DNA from: Paramacrobiotus metropolitanus
Lineage: Eukaryota > Tardigrada > Eutardigrada > Parachela > Macrobiotidae
Direction of reading: 5' to 3'
Assembly (NCBI RefSeq): GCF_019649055.1
Contig: NW_026570246.1
Coordinates: forward strand, 868,001-932,000
DNA: 64,000 nucleotides
The notes below the pieces were generated by a model that was not told the origin of the DNA, ran no database searches, and was given only the letters and a program-made list of their open reading frames with translations. Position numbers and translations under genes: made by a program. Positions 47,131 through 58,888 of this stretch are shown piece after piece. Position 1 is the first letter of the stretch; each line of letters starts with the position of its first letter.

Positions 47131-48299
47131 AGCTCCTAAGAGCCTGAAAAATAACTGAAAGTCTAAAAGAATCCCAGCTGACTGATCTGAGTTACGCAAC
47201 TAGGCGGGAATAATCTCTTGGAAAACCCCTTTGTGGTCGGTACTTAGATCACGTAACGAGATGTTTTTGTTTTTGCCCTCCCCATGCTGACGCCGCGCAG
47301 TCGCGCCGCAGTGTCCCCTACAAAGTCGAGCTTTAGTCAGTACGTAGTTTACAATGGGCCCATACTAACGTTGCCCGTTTTATCCTTATCGACATAATTT
47401 TTACGAGAAACAGTCCAGTCATCGATTATTTTAACGTTTTCCTGATGATCTAATTTAAGATATATTTGAGCTTTTAATTTGATACGTGATAATCAGTTGC
47501 TTTGAATAAGGCAGTCTTAATTTTAAGGGGCAATCAGAGGTTCTGATTTCCATGTTCTCCTGAGGCTTTGTTGTGATTTTATGCGAACAATCGCCACGCA
47601 CTAGCTTCTGAGATTTGAAGCTCAGAAATCCTCAGAAGCCCAGCAGCGGAAAAGACCTAAAAGACGTTGAATACTGAATGGGAAGATCGAAGATCCATCA
47701 TTTATCCAGGCTTCGCTTTTGTGACAGTGAAGACTTTCATTTCATAAATCTTGGCTCTGGAGTTATGTTGATCCGGATCAGTGCCTGACTGCTTTCATAA
47801 CACGATAACACTTCAGTTGCCTATCGTAATCCTGCGTTGTTCCTGTTATGACGTTTTGAGTCTGCCATCGCCAGCTATCCCAGAAACTTTGCTTCTTAAA
47901 CGCAAGTAGTGCGTATTGCTGCTATTGCATATAATTGTTTGGAGAAAACCCAGCGTCTTCTTTTTTGCATAGGTATTTATTCTATGCAATGCATATTTTC
48001 TTATTCCCGCTTTGATTCAGTGATTGTTTTACGCCACTGTTACGGTGTTACCTTTCTTTTGTCAGTGCTGTTGGTACTGTTCGGTGCGAACTGCTTTGTC
48101 CTTTGAACTCGCATTTGTAATTTCCTTTTGGAATGCGGTTGGTTCGTGGACTTATCGGACTGTGACGCTGAAAGTGAGTGATCGGAAAGGAGCTTCAACT
48201 ACTAATTAGGATTATCAACAGTTGATAAAACTCATACCATCGCCGTTTGCAGGTTGCTGAATAATATCTGGCAGGTGATACCAAGGAGAAGACACAGAA
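47131..48299. other. Upstream region of USP8
   Basis: About 1.2 kb between the transposon and the USP8 start; presumed promoter and 5' UTR. Short ORFs only. Confidence 0.5.
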
Positions 48300-51200
48300 A
48301 TGAGCCGAACAGCTCGAATTTTTCCTAAAGAATTACATCTGGCCGAGGATTTAGAGACGTTAAATAACAGGCTAAAGGATGACACAGCCGTACAGAAACT
48401 GGAAACAGAGATGAACAAAAATACGAAACCTCTGCAAAAGAAAGCTACTGCCACCAGGTAAGGTGTCCCGTTAAATCCTGTTGCTATCCCGTATAGTGTT
48501 GACAGCTGTGTAAATTCGTAATCGATCCCTATGAAGAAACATGCTTATTTTTAGCTGAAATTGACGATCCTTCGAGAATATAATGATTGATTGTAAAGTC
48601 TGGAATATTTGCACTTTTGCAGGATGTTCAACAGCCTTAAATCACTGGGCTCGGCTTTTGACACTGCTGTGAAGGAAAAGGATGAAGAACAGGCATATTT
48701 GTTTGCCATGCGCTACATTGATCTGTACTTTGCTCTGAGAAAGTCGGAACAGTTCCTTGCGGATCCGGTATGTAAAAGATGATTCTACTGACGTGTGTTG
48801 CACACTTTGTGCTAATGTTCTGATTTTTCAGAATTGGCATAAGAATGTTCGTCTTTTAAAAGAAGTTGTGACGGAATCAGAAAGATTGTCCAGCAGTTTA
48901 CAAGAGCGGTATGAAATTTACTAAACAATAAAAAATGCTTGTGTTTTCTTGCTGTAATTTTTATTGGCGAAACAACACACTTAAACATGTATTACCTACT
49001 CGTAATTGCTAACGATTAATTGTTTGCAGTCTGTATATTTTTTTGCACTTCGTTGTGATTTCGACATTTTACAGGTATTTAGAGAAACAAGCTGTCAAAG
49101 CAGCCGCCAAAGCTCCGAGTGTCGTAATCCATCATGTTTCTCCCGATGAAGCGATCTCAAAGAAAGAGAACGTTAAGCCGAAAGTGCGATCGGATTTCAA
49201 GTCGTCCATCGACGCGAAAGAGTTGCACCAGTTGCTGAAAGATCACAAAAATTCAGTTCTGCTCGTGGATATTCGAGAAAGTGAAAACTTTGCCTCCAGC
49301 CAGATTAAGTTTAATGCAGTTATCAATATTCCTGAGGAAAAGCTGAATAACAGGTGCGTTTTGTCGTGATTTCGAGATCGTGCCCGTTGTCGAACACAGT
49401 AACTTACAGTTATTCGTTGCGACAGAAGTATTAACGCCGGTTATCTTGGGGAAGTTATTGATCCCCGCATGCAGGACCTGTGGAAAAGGCGGCACACTTT
49501 TGACCACGTGGTTTTGATGGATGCTATGGGAGACATTGAAAATGTTCCGAAGATGATATCTGATATAAGAACTATTTTAACAGAGGTGAAACTGTTGAAC
49601 TGATATTTATAGTGAATTTAGAAGTTTATTTATAGTGTATAATCCGCGTTGTAGTTCTCTGCCGAACCTCTGAAGCAGCCATCACTGCTACTTGATGGTG
49701 GCTTTTACGACTATCTATTGAAGTTCCCGCATGGCACTACGGACCCAAACGTGTCCAAAAAAGTTCTAAATGGACCAGCAGTCCCGTCTCTCGACAGCGT
49801 GCAATATCCTTCCATCAGTATATTTTCCAGGCTGTCACCTCGCGCATCACCCATTCCAAAACGGAAAGCCTTCCCATCTTTGGAGACAGAAAATAGCGTG
49901 TATGGATCGTTCTACAAGAAAACCGTGACTTCGGAATTGTCAGTTCACCAGGAAAGAGTGTCGTCCGACCTTGCCACGTTTCCCGACGTCGTTTCACCTA
50001 GCACATTTTCTGCACCTACTGCTTTTAAACCACTGAGTGACGACCGAAATCGAACTGGATCTATTAAAACAGACCATGCCAGTGTGGAGCCATCTACGCC
50101 GGTTGCAAACCGCTTACTGAAGCCGAGTGCACAATATCCCCCCGCACCGGCGGTAGTCAGTGCAACAAGCGATGTGGTGCTCGACAAAGGTGAGCCTGCA
50201 CCCCCAGGCAAGAAGGGTCAGGACGAATCGTTATTCAGCATAACGGAGTTCCATCCAAATATTACGCTGAAAAGAGGGTCGGCTGATTTAACGGATTTAT
50301 CGAAATCAAAAAGTAGTGAATCGCTGAAAGAAGACGGAATTCGGAAGACACCGGAGGTATCACGAACAAATAAACCAACTGTTTCTTCGGAAAGCGTAAA
50401 TCCAAAAGTGGAACCAGTATCCAGAGATGTTCAGAAAGTTGACCGAGAAAATTTACCACCAAAGTCCATGAATACTGTCCTTAATGGTAACTGTAATTGA
50501 TTATCTTTATTTGTTCTCGCAAGTACCGTATTAGAGCGAGAAATGTGGGGCTATATATTCGAAATGCACTCAGTGAGCATTATGGTTTTCTCGACTTGCG
50601 GATTGGAATTTAATTTTCCCCTTAGTGATTCAGCATTATTAATCAGCACGTTTTTCATGCGACATTTAGAATCTAAGTATTCTAATGTTTCCATTTTCAC
50701 TTAGAAATATCAGCGAATACCTTTGACCGGACTCCAGGAAGTCGGCCGCACTCTCCTGGTTTGCCTGCTGGCCAGCGATACGCTCCTCCGCCGCGTGCTC
50801 CGTCACCGGTTGTTAGAGAAATTCCCATTGTGCTTGAAGGCGGCACTCAGGAAAAACCGATTCCAGAGATCAACAGAACTCTGAAGCCAGACAAACGCGT
50901 CACTCAGCCAAGGCAGTTCAAATTCCCTGACTTCTCTGGAGATGATTGGCATAAACCATTCTTGAAAGCCAGTGTCTCGGTAAAGGAAAACTATGGTAGA
51001 GTTATAAGGTTGTTCACTGTTTTGATGGCTTGCAGAAGCCTGGCTTTACTGGATTGTACAATATGGGGAATACGTGCTACATGAATGCAGTTATTCAGTG
51101 TTTGGCACACTCGGGACCTGTACGGGAATTGTATCTGAGCTCGGCATCGACGGTAATGGATTCGGTGATGAAAGCATATGATCTGCCGCGGAGTACGAAA

Positions 51201-52311
51201 GGTGTAGTGACCTCGGCGTTTATCCAATGTTTGCGATCATTGTGGAGTGGTTATTATGAATATTTTGCTCCGGTCTTTCTCAAGAGTGCACTGGCTAGTT
51301 TTAAAAAGGTTTTCGAAGGGTGCGTATATATTTGCTGATCTCACAATCAGTGCATGTTGTAAAATACATTTTTTAGGAGTGCCCAGCAGGATGGATCTGA
51401 AGCTTTACAGGAACTGTTGGATCTACTGCACTGGGACACGAATTCAGCCAAACTAGCCGGTGCGAGTAGAGAGGAAAGGGTTAAAGCTCAGACGATTGAA
51501 AACAGCGAGAACCTGCCGCCCGATTTACTTGCTAAAGAAACTGCCAGACGCCACAAACTGGTAAACGATACCCCTATCGACTCTATGCTTTCGTTCATCC
51601 GGGAAACAGTGGTGAAATGCATGGCATGCCGTTATGAATCCTGCACATTCAATAGCGACCAGATGCTGATGATTGCCCTGGGTGCGGACGATGGCCAAGT
51701 GCTCAGTCTCAGTGTGAGAGAAACTTGATGGCACGGAGTTCGCGGTCAGCTGTAGATAGATGTTCTAGTTGCTAGCTGTTTTGGTTTTGTAGAAGTTGAT
51801 TGCCACGGTAATGCAGGCTGATGCCAGCGTTAACCGGTGCCAGTGGAACTGTCCCCGGTGTGCGAGGGATCGCCCGGCTACACAACAGTTCTTCTTTCGA
51901 AGCTTTCCGAAATTGATGTTTGTGCAGTTAAATCGATTCGGAAATCCGTATCTACCATCGGACCGAAAAGACGAAAGATTTGTCGTTTGTGAACAAAAGC
52001 TAGATTTAGCGCCTTACTGCCGGCTGCCCAGCTTAACACCACAGGCGCGATATCGTCTCTATGGAGTTGTGGATCATTCCGGCACTCTACAGAGCGGACA
52101 CTGTAAGTATGAGAGACAACATTTGGTGGAAAACTGGAGATAACATTTGCCTGTGCAAAACTGGTTTTTTTCATTTGCAGACACCTCTAATGTCCTTCAC
52201 GCCGACCACAATACGTGGTTGCGTTTTGATGACGATCGGGTATCGCCGACTTCAGCCCAGAGTGTTGTTTCTGCTAAAGCGTACATTCTGTTCTACGAAA
52301 GAATAGATTAG
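48300..52311 (+). CDS. USP8: USP8/UBPY-type ubiquitin-specific protease
   Basis: Endosomal deubiquitinase. Exons: 48300-48457, 48623-48767, 48832-48908, 49075-49353, 49426-49585, 49655-50486, 50705-50979, 51036-51319, 51377-51713, 51793-52102, 52181-52311 (995 aa, all phases close). Residues 1-130: USP8 dimerisation/MIT-like helical domain (AYLFAMRYIDLYFALRKS). About 180-270: rhodanese-like domain (VLLVDIRESENF, VVLMDAMGD). Then a disordered Ser/Pro-rich linker with basic PxxP patches. From about 642: catalytic USP domain with the Cys box GLYNMGNTCYMN, SAQQDGSEALQELLD, a zinc-ribbon-like CxxC pair (VVKCMAC and NCPRC) and the His box YRLYGVVDHSG...SGH|Y split by the last intron; it ends AYILFYER. 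The donor after KASVS (GTAAAG) was chosen over a later one because it alone keeps frame. Confidence 0.95.
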
Positions 52312-52564
52312 TGAACTCAGTCGAGAACCTATGTCATTTGTGTGATAAATTTTAAAATCATTCGTTAGAGTGCTAATGTATTTTCAAATGAGCTCGTGAG
52401 AGATGTGTTATATTTATTTGCAATTTTGGATTTTTCTGGTTTGTTCTTGCTTTAGCATCAGTTTTTCGATGGTTTTAAATTTTAGTAATGTTTCCACGGT
52501 ATCTGACAAAAATGATTATTCAGGTTTACAGAGCTGTATTGAAAGAAAAACAACAATGAAATGC

Positions 52565-53706
52565 TCATATTTCCGTTTCATCAACGTCCATTTGGGACAA
52601 TCCTTTGCGTTTCAGGAAATTTGCGTGAGGACCGGGGAAACGTCGAAATGTCTGAATTTTACGGCGAATCTGTTTGGGTGTTTCTTGATAATAATTGTCT
52701 GCATCGCGAGCCATTGCCTGCAAGAAATAAACGTACTTACTATTTTCCCCATTCTCCGAAACTCAAAACAAGCATCACGAAGGTTTTAGCTTACCTTATA
52801 GTCTTGTCCATACTTTTCGATCATCAGCATACAGAATTCAGCCTCCGGCTCCGACAATTTCATGCCTGACTCTTGTGGCGTTGCCGCACTTTTCTGAAGA
52901 ATTTCCGCTACACTGGATTCACCCATTTCGACATCTCCGTCCACCTTTTCGGCTTTCTTCTTCGTGTTTTTTCCAAGTAACCTCACCTAAACAGATTTTG
53001 CACCGGTTTACCCACTACTGCTTGGTAATAATTTAAAACCTCAGAAAACATATTTAAAATAATTATCCATTGCACTGCCATAAGGCATAGCATGCAAAGA
53101 TAACTGCGAAACGCGAAAATAGTTTAAATGAGACCGCTGTCGGTTACATCGCAAGCGAAACCAATAGTCCTTCTGCCCCCATAATAACCAATAACAATAT
53201 TCGTAATGCATCAGCACGTGGAACCCCAAAACATACCTTTGTATCCTCAATCTGAAGTGTTTTATTCGCGTCCACAGCGAGACCCATGTGCCTCAGGTTC
53301 TGATCGATACTTTTCTTTGCATTCCACGCTTCTTTGATTTCAGTACTAAAATAAGAAAACGAACGTTCGTACCTCGTACAGGAATAATAAGCGCCCGCCG
53401 TAAGCAAACAGCCGGAAAGTAGGTGACAAGTTTTCACGCTTAGGATAAATCAAAACCAGTCAGCAATAACAAACTCGAATGCACTGTTCATCTTGCTAGG
53501 CGGAAAAGCGCCACTGAGAACCGTCAGCTTAGCACGAGTTACGGTCTCAGTTACCGCTTCGACCACACAAAACAAGTAGAAATGGTCTTCACCAGGACAT
53601 ACCATTTTATGTGTGGAACCTGCTTCCGTTTCTTCCACAGCTTTTTCCTGTCAGTTGTGTAGCTGTACGCTTTAACGCGTTTAACTTTGGAACGCGCTTT
53701 GCCCAT
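52565..53706 (-). CDS. NOP16: Nucleolar protein 16
   Basis: Ribosome-biogenesis factor of the 60S pathway. Exons: 53603-53706, 53237-53345, 52795-52986, 52565-52717 (185 aa; human 178). The start MGKARSKVKRVKAYSYTTDR is a basic nucleolar-type N-terminus. The family core IKEAWNAKKSIDQNL, HMGLAVDANKTL follows, then YGQDYK|AMARDADNYYQETP and KQIRRKIQTFRRFPG at the C-terminus. It converges on USP8, with the stop codons 253 bp apart. Confidence 0.95.
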
Positions 53707-54873
53707 TTCTAGTGAAAGACAGCAGAGGATCTAAATAGAAAGGAGAAATCGCTCAGGACTGCTCAGGAGCTCCAGTGGCACAATTAAACTGCGGCAGTGA
53801 CAGATTTCCGACACAATTCCGGCTGCCGCTTAACAGTTAGACAGTGGATGCTAGTCACAATATGCCCAATCTTTGATAGCTGGTTCCTGGTATTGTACTA
53901 ATAAACTTACAAACACTCGCGCTTTTACTGTTCAGATCACCCGCGAACTTCGCACCAGCCTCGTCAAATACTAAAATAACAAGCGATAAAGCTATAAAAA
54001 GCTGATTCAGATTTCTGAGGAAGAAAAACTTGAAGAGTATCGTGCAGTTCACGAGTTCCTCTAAACTGTAGAAGAGCTTCGGGTCTTTGACATTTTAAGG
54101 AGCAGAGAAACCGAATCAGAATAAAATCCAATGCCACCTAAAAAGAATGGAATCGCGCTGTCCCAAGGCAGTTCCATTTCCAACGCGCGTAACCGCTGAT
54201 TGGTGCGCTTAGACCTGATTCAAGGTGGACTCTCCTCCCATCAGTGGTCGTTCGCCTGTTACTCTAGCCTCGTTATGCCAGAAAAATTCCCCATTCTAAT
54301 ACAGTACCTCAGTTATAAGTTTTCTTCCAGACTGCAGGTCTTTAATTTCGTATTTTGAGTATTTTGACGGTGATCACTGATCAGCTGATCCTAAAGCCTG
54401 CGGCTTATATAGAAAATACGTCCAAACAACAGTTCTTTTGCTGATGATTGATGGGATATCGTCCGTTTATACTCGTATATGGGTTATTACAAGTTTACAC
54501 CTAACCTATCATGATTGATTTATTCGTAATTAGTGGTAGCAATGAGTGACGATCCTAGTCCAAAAGTGGAGTTCTCAAGCTCAGCGGATGTTTTGCGGAT
54601 TGCTTCGCGATTACATGTGGAAATCAGGAAACCTTTGAATCTGTAGTGTACTTATTTCTACTGCTGCATCCGCAGCATCTTTCGTTTGGTGAGTTACCGT
54701 TACGATTAATTTTGTTTAGTTATTTACAGTCTGTTTCGTACTCGTAATTGTGTTTGGTTAATTAATTGGTATTTGTTTGAATCTGTTATTTAAGACCAAC
54801 GTTTTTGTCGCTTGCTGCTTTATCAGACCTTGACCGTTTTGCTTGCTGATGCACTAGGGTCGTGCGCCGCGAA
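53707..54873. other. Divergent intergenic region NOP16 / ARL10-like
   Basis: About 1.2 kb shared upstream region. ATG at 54542 opens a 34-codon frame (MSDDPSPKVEFSSS...) followed by a possible donor GTGAGT at about 54,690. It may be a 5' UTR exon with an upstream ORF of the ARL10-like gene; not resolved. Confidence 0.45.
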
Positions 54874-56948
54874 ATGTTAATCACTCTGGGCACGCTTGCC
54901 GTATCCGCTCTGCAAGAGCTGCGAAACGAAACTTTTCTGGACTGGAAATCACCGTATTTGCCGCTGTTGGGAACTACGGGATTTATCATAATCTCAGGAT
55001 GCATGTGGCTGAGACAGACCAGAAACATTCCTGTTTTGAGCGTTCTCAACGGACGCCAGAGGCATCAACAACGGAGAAAAACTTTGCTTCTCAAACCCAT
55101 TACTTTAGCAGAGGTACTACCGTACTATAGTCAGCTGTAGCCTGTAATAAGTATTAAAGATAAAGGAAATAATCACATCGATTACTATTTGCCTTGCAAT
55201 ACTGTAAAGTTTTGACGGTGTATATTAAACTTGTACCGTCACTTTAAAACCTTTTTGTGATTAATTTCAGTAAATGTTTGTCAACTGCTGCAAATGGACA
55301 TGTGTCGTTTGATGTTTTAGATCTCTCCAGATAAGCGGAAACGCAACATTGTCGTTTTGGGCCTATCGGACGCGGGAAAAACCGCTTTTCTCCAGCGGCT
55401 ACTGCGTGATTATAAGAATCCCGGCAAATTCTCAGATGATCCTGAGCCTACTCTAGGCGTCAGAATGACGAGTGTTGATCTCAGAGGACTCCGCCAAACA
55501 TATTACGAAGGTACGCGCTGACAAAGTTCGAAATTTAATGAATAAACGCAAAGCACTGCTCAGTTTTTTCAATATTTCTAGCAATCTGTAAGCCTCTTAT
55601 AGCTGCCATAATGATACAGAATGTTCATACTGTTCGCAGCTTCGCTGTCCCACCTAAAGGCTTAAAGTGGGCGCTTTGGTTTACGACTTTTATTGACGAA
55701 TTTTTTATGTTCGCCCTTGTGTGGTGCAGTGCGCAGGTAGTTTCCGGTAATACATTTCTTACCAGCATTAGCTCGTTTTTGATTTTATTAGAGGAGCATG
55801 CAGAAGGTTACGTGATCAGGTACGATAGTGGTTGAATGTTTATGGGTAATAGACTATTTACACCATATCGAACGCGTTTTTATGAGATAACACTCGATTC
55901 CTGTTTCATAAAATCTTGTTACTACCGTTATCGACATCAAAGACAACCCCCGTAGACGTCTTGACGCAGTGTAATTTAATCAGAATAAAAGAAAATCGAA
56001 TTCTTTTTGTCAAGACTATTTGCGCAGCTGGAGGCTTGCTCCCACTCAACGGCTCGGATTATGAATAATGGATTGCGAGCCTTTTGGGATTTTCGCATGC
56101 GCCTTGTTTCGCCGAACCTCTGTGTTTCGATCAGCTGACCGCATGGTGGCAATACTGACAAACAAACAAAGGAAGCTTTTAAATTAAGGCGTTCTGCGCA
56201 GCATGCAGTCTTTCGCATCACTTGGGAGATTGTGCACGGGAGAAATTTTGGCCTCGCGAAGTGTTGTCTGTTTTTGCATTATAATCAGTCGTAAAAATTG
56301 CAGTTCTATCGTTCGAATAGGTTATATTTTATGTTCGGTATTTTCAGTGGGAGGTGCGGAAACGACTAGAGTATTCGCCAAAGAATTCCTCCACATGGCC
56401 AATTTGGTGATTTTTGTTGTTGACGCTACGGCGGAAGATGCAACCATGGAATCTGCTCGAGCCTATTTTAGTTTTGTCTTCAAAGACGCGGAATATGACG
56501 GGCCAATAGTTGTTATCGCCAACAAACAGGTGATGTTTCGCACGGGTAGAGATGCATTTGTCTTTAATTTGGCGCTTTTATTGCCGTCATTTGGAGTGAA
56601 ATTTGAAATCCACATAATTATACAGCTTACTTTTTGCTTGATCTGGCGAGATCGAGGAAAAGAATTTAGATTCGAAGGCTGTCGAACGAAGACTGTAAAT
56701 TTGACTTGCTACAATTACAGGATCTGCCGAATCCGAGAAGTGTGCGAGAATTGTATCAGGCTTTGGGTATAAACGATAAAGATGACGTCTATATTTTGCC
56801 GGCATGTTCTGCGCCGAAGTACTACAGCGAGAAGGATGACGGTGACCGAATATATCTGTTGGACAACAATACGAAGCAAACCATGCAAACCACAGATCAG
56901 CACTATGGCATAATTGAAAATTTACTTTATCGTACTTTCACAGAATAA
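54874..56948 (+). CDS. ARL10-like membrane-anchored Arf-family GTPase
   Basis: Exons 54874-55113, 55321-55510, 56348-56529, 56721-56948 (279 aa). An N-terminal membrane segment (GTTGFIIISGCMW, residues about 29-45) precedes a basic stretch and the G domain: P-loop GLSDAGKT (about residue 90), switch-region TLGVRMTSVD, a GGAE motif in place of the usual WDxGGQ, and NKQDLP (G4). The TM-plus-Arf layout and the IGG/VGG variation match vertebrate ARL10. The alanine in SDAGKT and the missing Gln of DxGGQ suggest altered GTP hydrolysis (inference). The start may be further upstream, since the exon is open back to an acceptor at 54,857. Confidence 0.85.
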
Positions 56949-57384
56949 AAATTCCTTTTGAAGCGCCAGTGCGAAATGTCTCGCGTGGTCATTGGTCAGT
57001 ATTCTGCGCAAATTCTGCGGCGTGCCATTGACCCTGAGCAATCGCAGATAGACAAGTGAGTGACAGATCGATGCATTATTTTGAGCGTTTTGTTAAATAT
57101 TTATTGGTTTTCTTGCCGTCCATACTGTATTTGTTGTATAAGATTATTGTTTAAGCAATACAATTAACGTCTGCTCCATTAAAAAGTAGAAGATGGAAGA
57201 CTCAAACAACCAGTTTCCAAATTAAATTAATCCAGTTAGTCGAGAATTGACCACTGAGTTTATCGAATCTTCCAGTTTACGGATGTGCAGGCAAACTCAG
57301 ATAAGAGAGCTGTATATTAACTTCCAAAAATTCACACTGTATAACAAAAATCTACACCACCAGACGAAACGCAATAATTAATGT
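56949..57384. other. Convergent spacer ARL10-like / HIG1
   Basis: 3' UTRs. A 27-codon ORF (MSRVVIGQYSAQ...) begins 27 bp after the ARL10-like stop and ends in TGA; its last bases also read as a GTGAGT donor. No support as a gene. Confidence 0.45.
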
Positions 57385-58494
57385 TCATTTTGCTCCCCAA
57401 TATACACCGAGCACCAGCGCGACAATGGTCAAACCTAAAATCGCAAATAAACTGGTAAATAACTATTTGCGTTAGCTCAGGTGCATGACGCTATCTTATA
57501 TAAATAATTCTTATTCTCGTATAAGAGAAACCAAATTATGAAAACAGTAGATTAGGCAATTAATTACCTTGCGCTGCTACTCTGGCGCGCATCATGTACT
57601 GCGACATCACCGAATTTCCTCGGCGCATGCTGATTAATCCGTATCCAAGAGCAGCACTAGTAGCAAGAACGCCTGAAAACAGAAATGCACAATACTGATT
57701 CAAGATTTCAAGTAAAACAAAAAATCACAAATAAATTCGGTAAAGCAGAATTCTCCGTGCGGTTTACCGATTAACGTACGTACATGAAAACGATCATTGT
57801 AATAATTATCATGATCAGGAATAATGTACAGATAGTAATTATTGCACATTAGCCATCAAAGCTGCAAAAATACAATGAAAGGGACACACTGAAACTGCAA
57901 AAAAACAAAACAAATGGTTATCCTCGTAACATTCAATGTAAATATAAAAATATGGAACCAGTAAAGTTACCGCAAGTACAGTACAATGTTCCACTAACGA
58001 CTTTATAAACTTTCATACATAATTATTTCAAACAAATTTAATAATAATATTATTACTAGTTCATACAATAAAGTAAAAACTTTTGATTTCAGAGAGAGCA
58101 ACAGCATCCAGGAGCGGACAAAGCATAAGCATTCAATCGAAATTCACATTCAAGTTTACCGAAATTAAAAAGATTAAAAAGATATTCCAAGGTTCATGTA
58201 GCTTATAACTCCCGAAATTCTGAAATCTTCTTCCCAAATCGTACCGATAGGAACGATGGGATTTGCGAGGGTTTTGCGCTTCGCTTTTTCTAGTATTGTT
58301 TCCGGAAACACGTATGGTTGGAAGCTGGGATTATCCAAGGCTGGAGCACGGACCCAGCGCAGTTCACTGTCTACATTTGGTTTTGTTGTTGACATCGTTT
58401 CCGGAAATACACTGGGTCGGAATTCTGGATTACTGGATGCTGGAGCACGAATCCAGCGCAGATCATCGTCAGATGTTGACTTTGCTGTTGACAT
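57385..58494 (-). CDS. HIG1-domain mitochondrial protein
   Basis: Exons 58245-58494, 57568-57672, 57385-57434 (134 aa). The C-terminal HIG1 domain (about residues 65-134) has EKAKRKTLANPIVPIG, a first TM (LATSAALGYGLISM), RRGNSVMSQYMMRARVAAQG and a second TM (LTIVALVLGVYWGA). Proteins of this family sit in the mitochondrial inner membrane and support respiratory complexes III/IV. The N-terminus is unusual: two copies of a unit of about 34 residues, DDLRWIRAPASSNPEFRPSV and SELRWVRAPALDNPSFQPYV, each ending FPET. It shares a short upstream region with CHK1. Confidence 0.9.
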
Positions 58495-58888
58495 CGTTAA
58501 TGTTGATCTTATTCACAAGTATTCCCAACAAACGCACGACGCAAAAGAAAACTGTCTAATGGATGAAATCCTATTCTTTAATTAGTTTAATAAATCAACT
58601 TTTTTCTTACGGCCAGTTTGTGTTTTGAAACTGAACTCAAAATCAGAACTGCAGTTTAAAAATGCGACAGGCCATAGCCGCAACCGCCTTGGTGGCAGTC
58701 AACAACTCATCTTGCGAGAGTAGGTTGCTTTGTTGTACGCATTTCATTCATGAATGTTTGTACGCATTTAATATCATCCGTGTTTGGAAGTTTCTTGTTG
58801 GGGTTTCCAGAATTGAAAGTTTCTTAGGCTTTCTATTTTGCAGTTAGCTCTTTAGCTTGGCTGTTCACCCGAGCGTCTTTTCACAACA
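58495..58888. promoter_or_regulatory. Shared divergent promoter region HIG1 / CHK1
   Basis: Only 394 bp separate the two start codons, so a bidirectional promoter is likely (inference from spacing). No specific box assigned. A short ATG frame at 58,662 has no support. Confidence 0.4.

Noticed and set aside
54542-54646. 34-codon ORF MSDDPSPK... as a separate gene
   Set aside because: Too short and without motif; more likely an upstream ORF or 5' exon of the ARL10-like gene.
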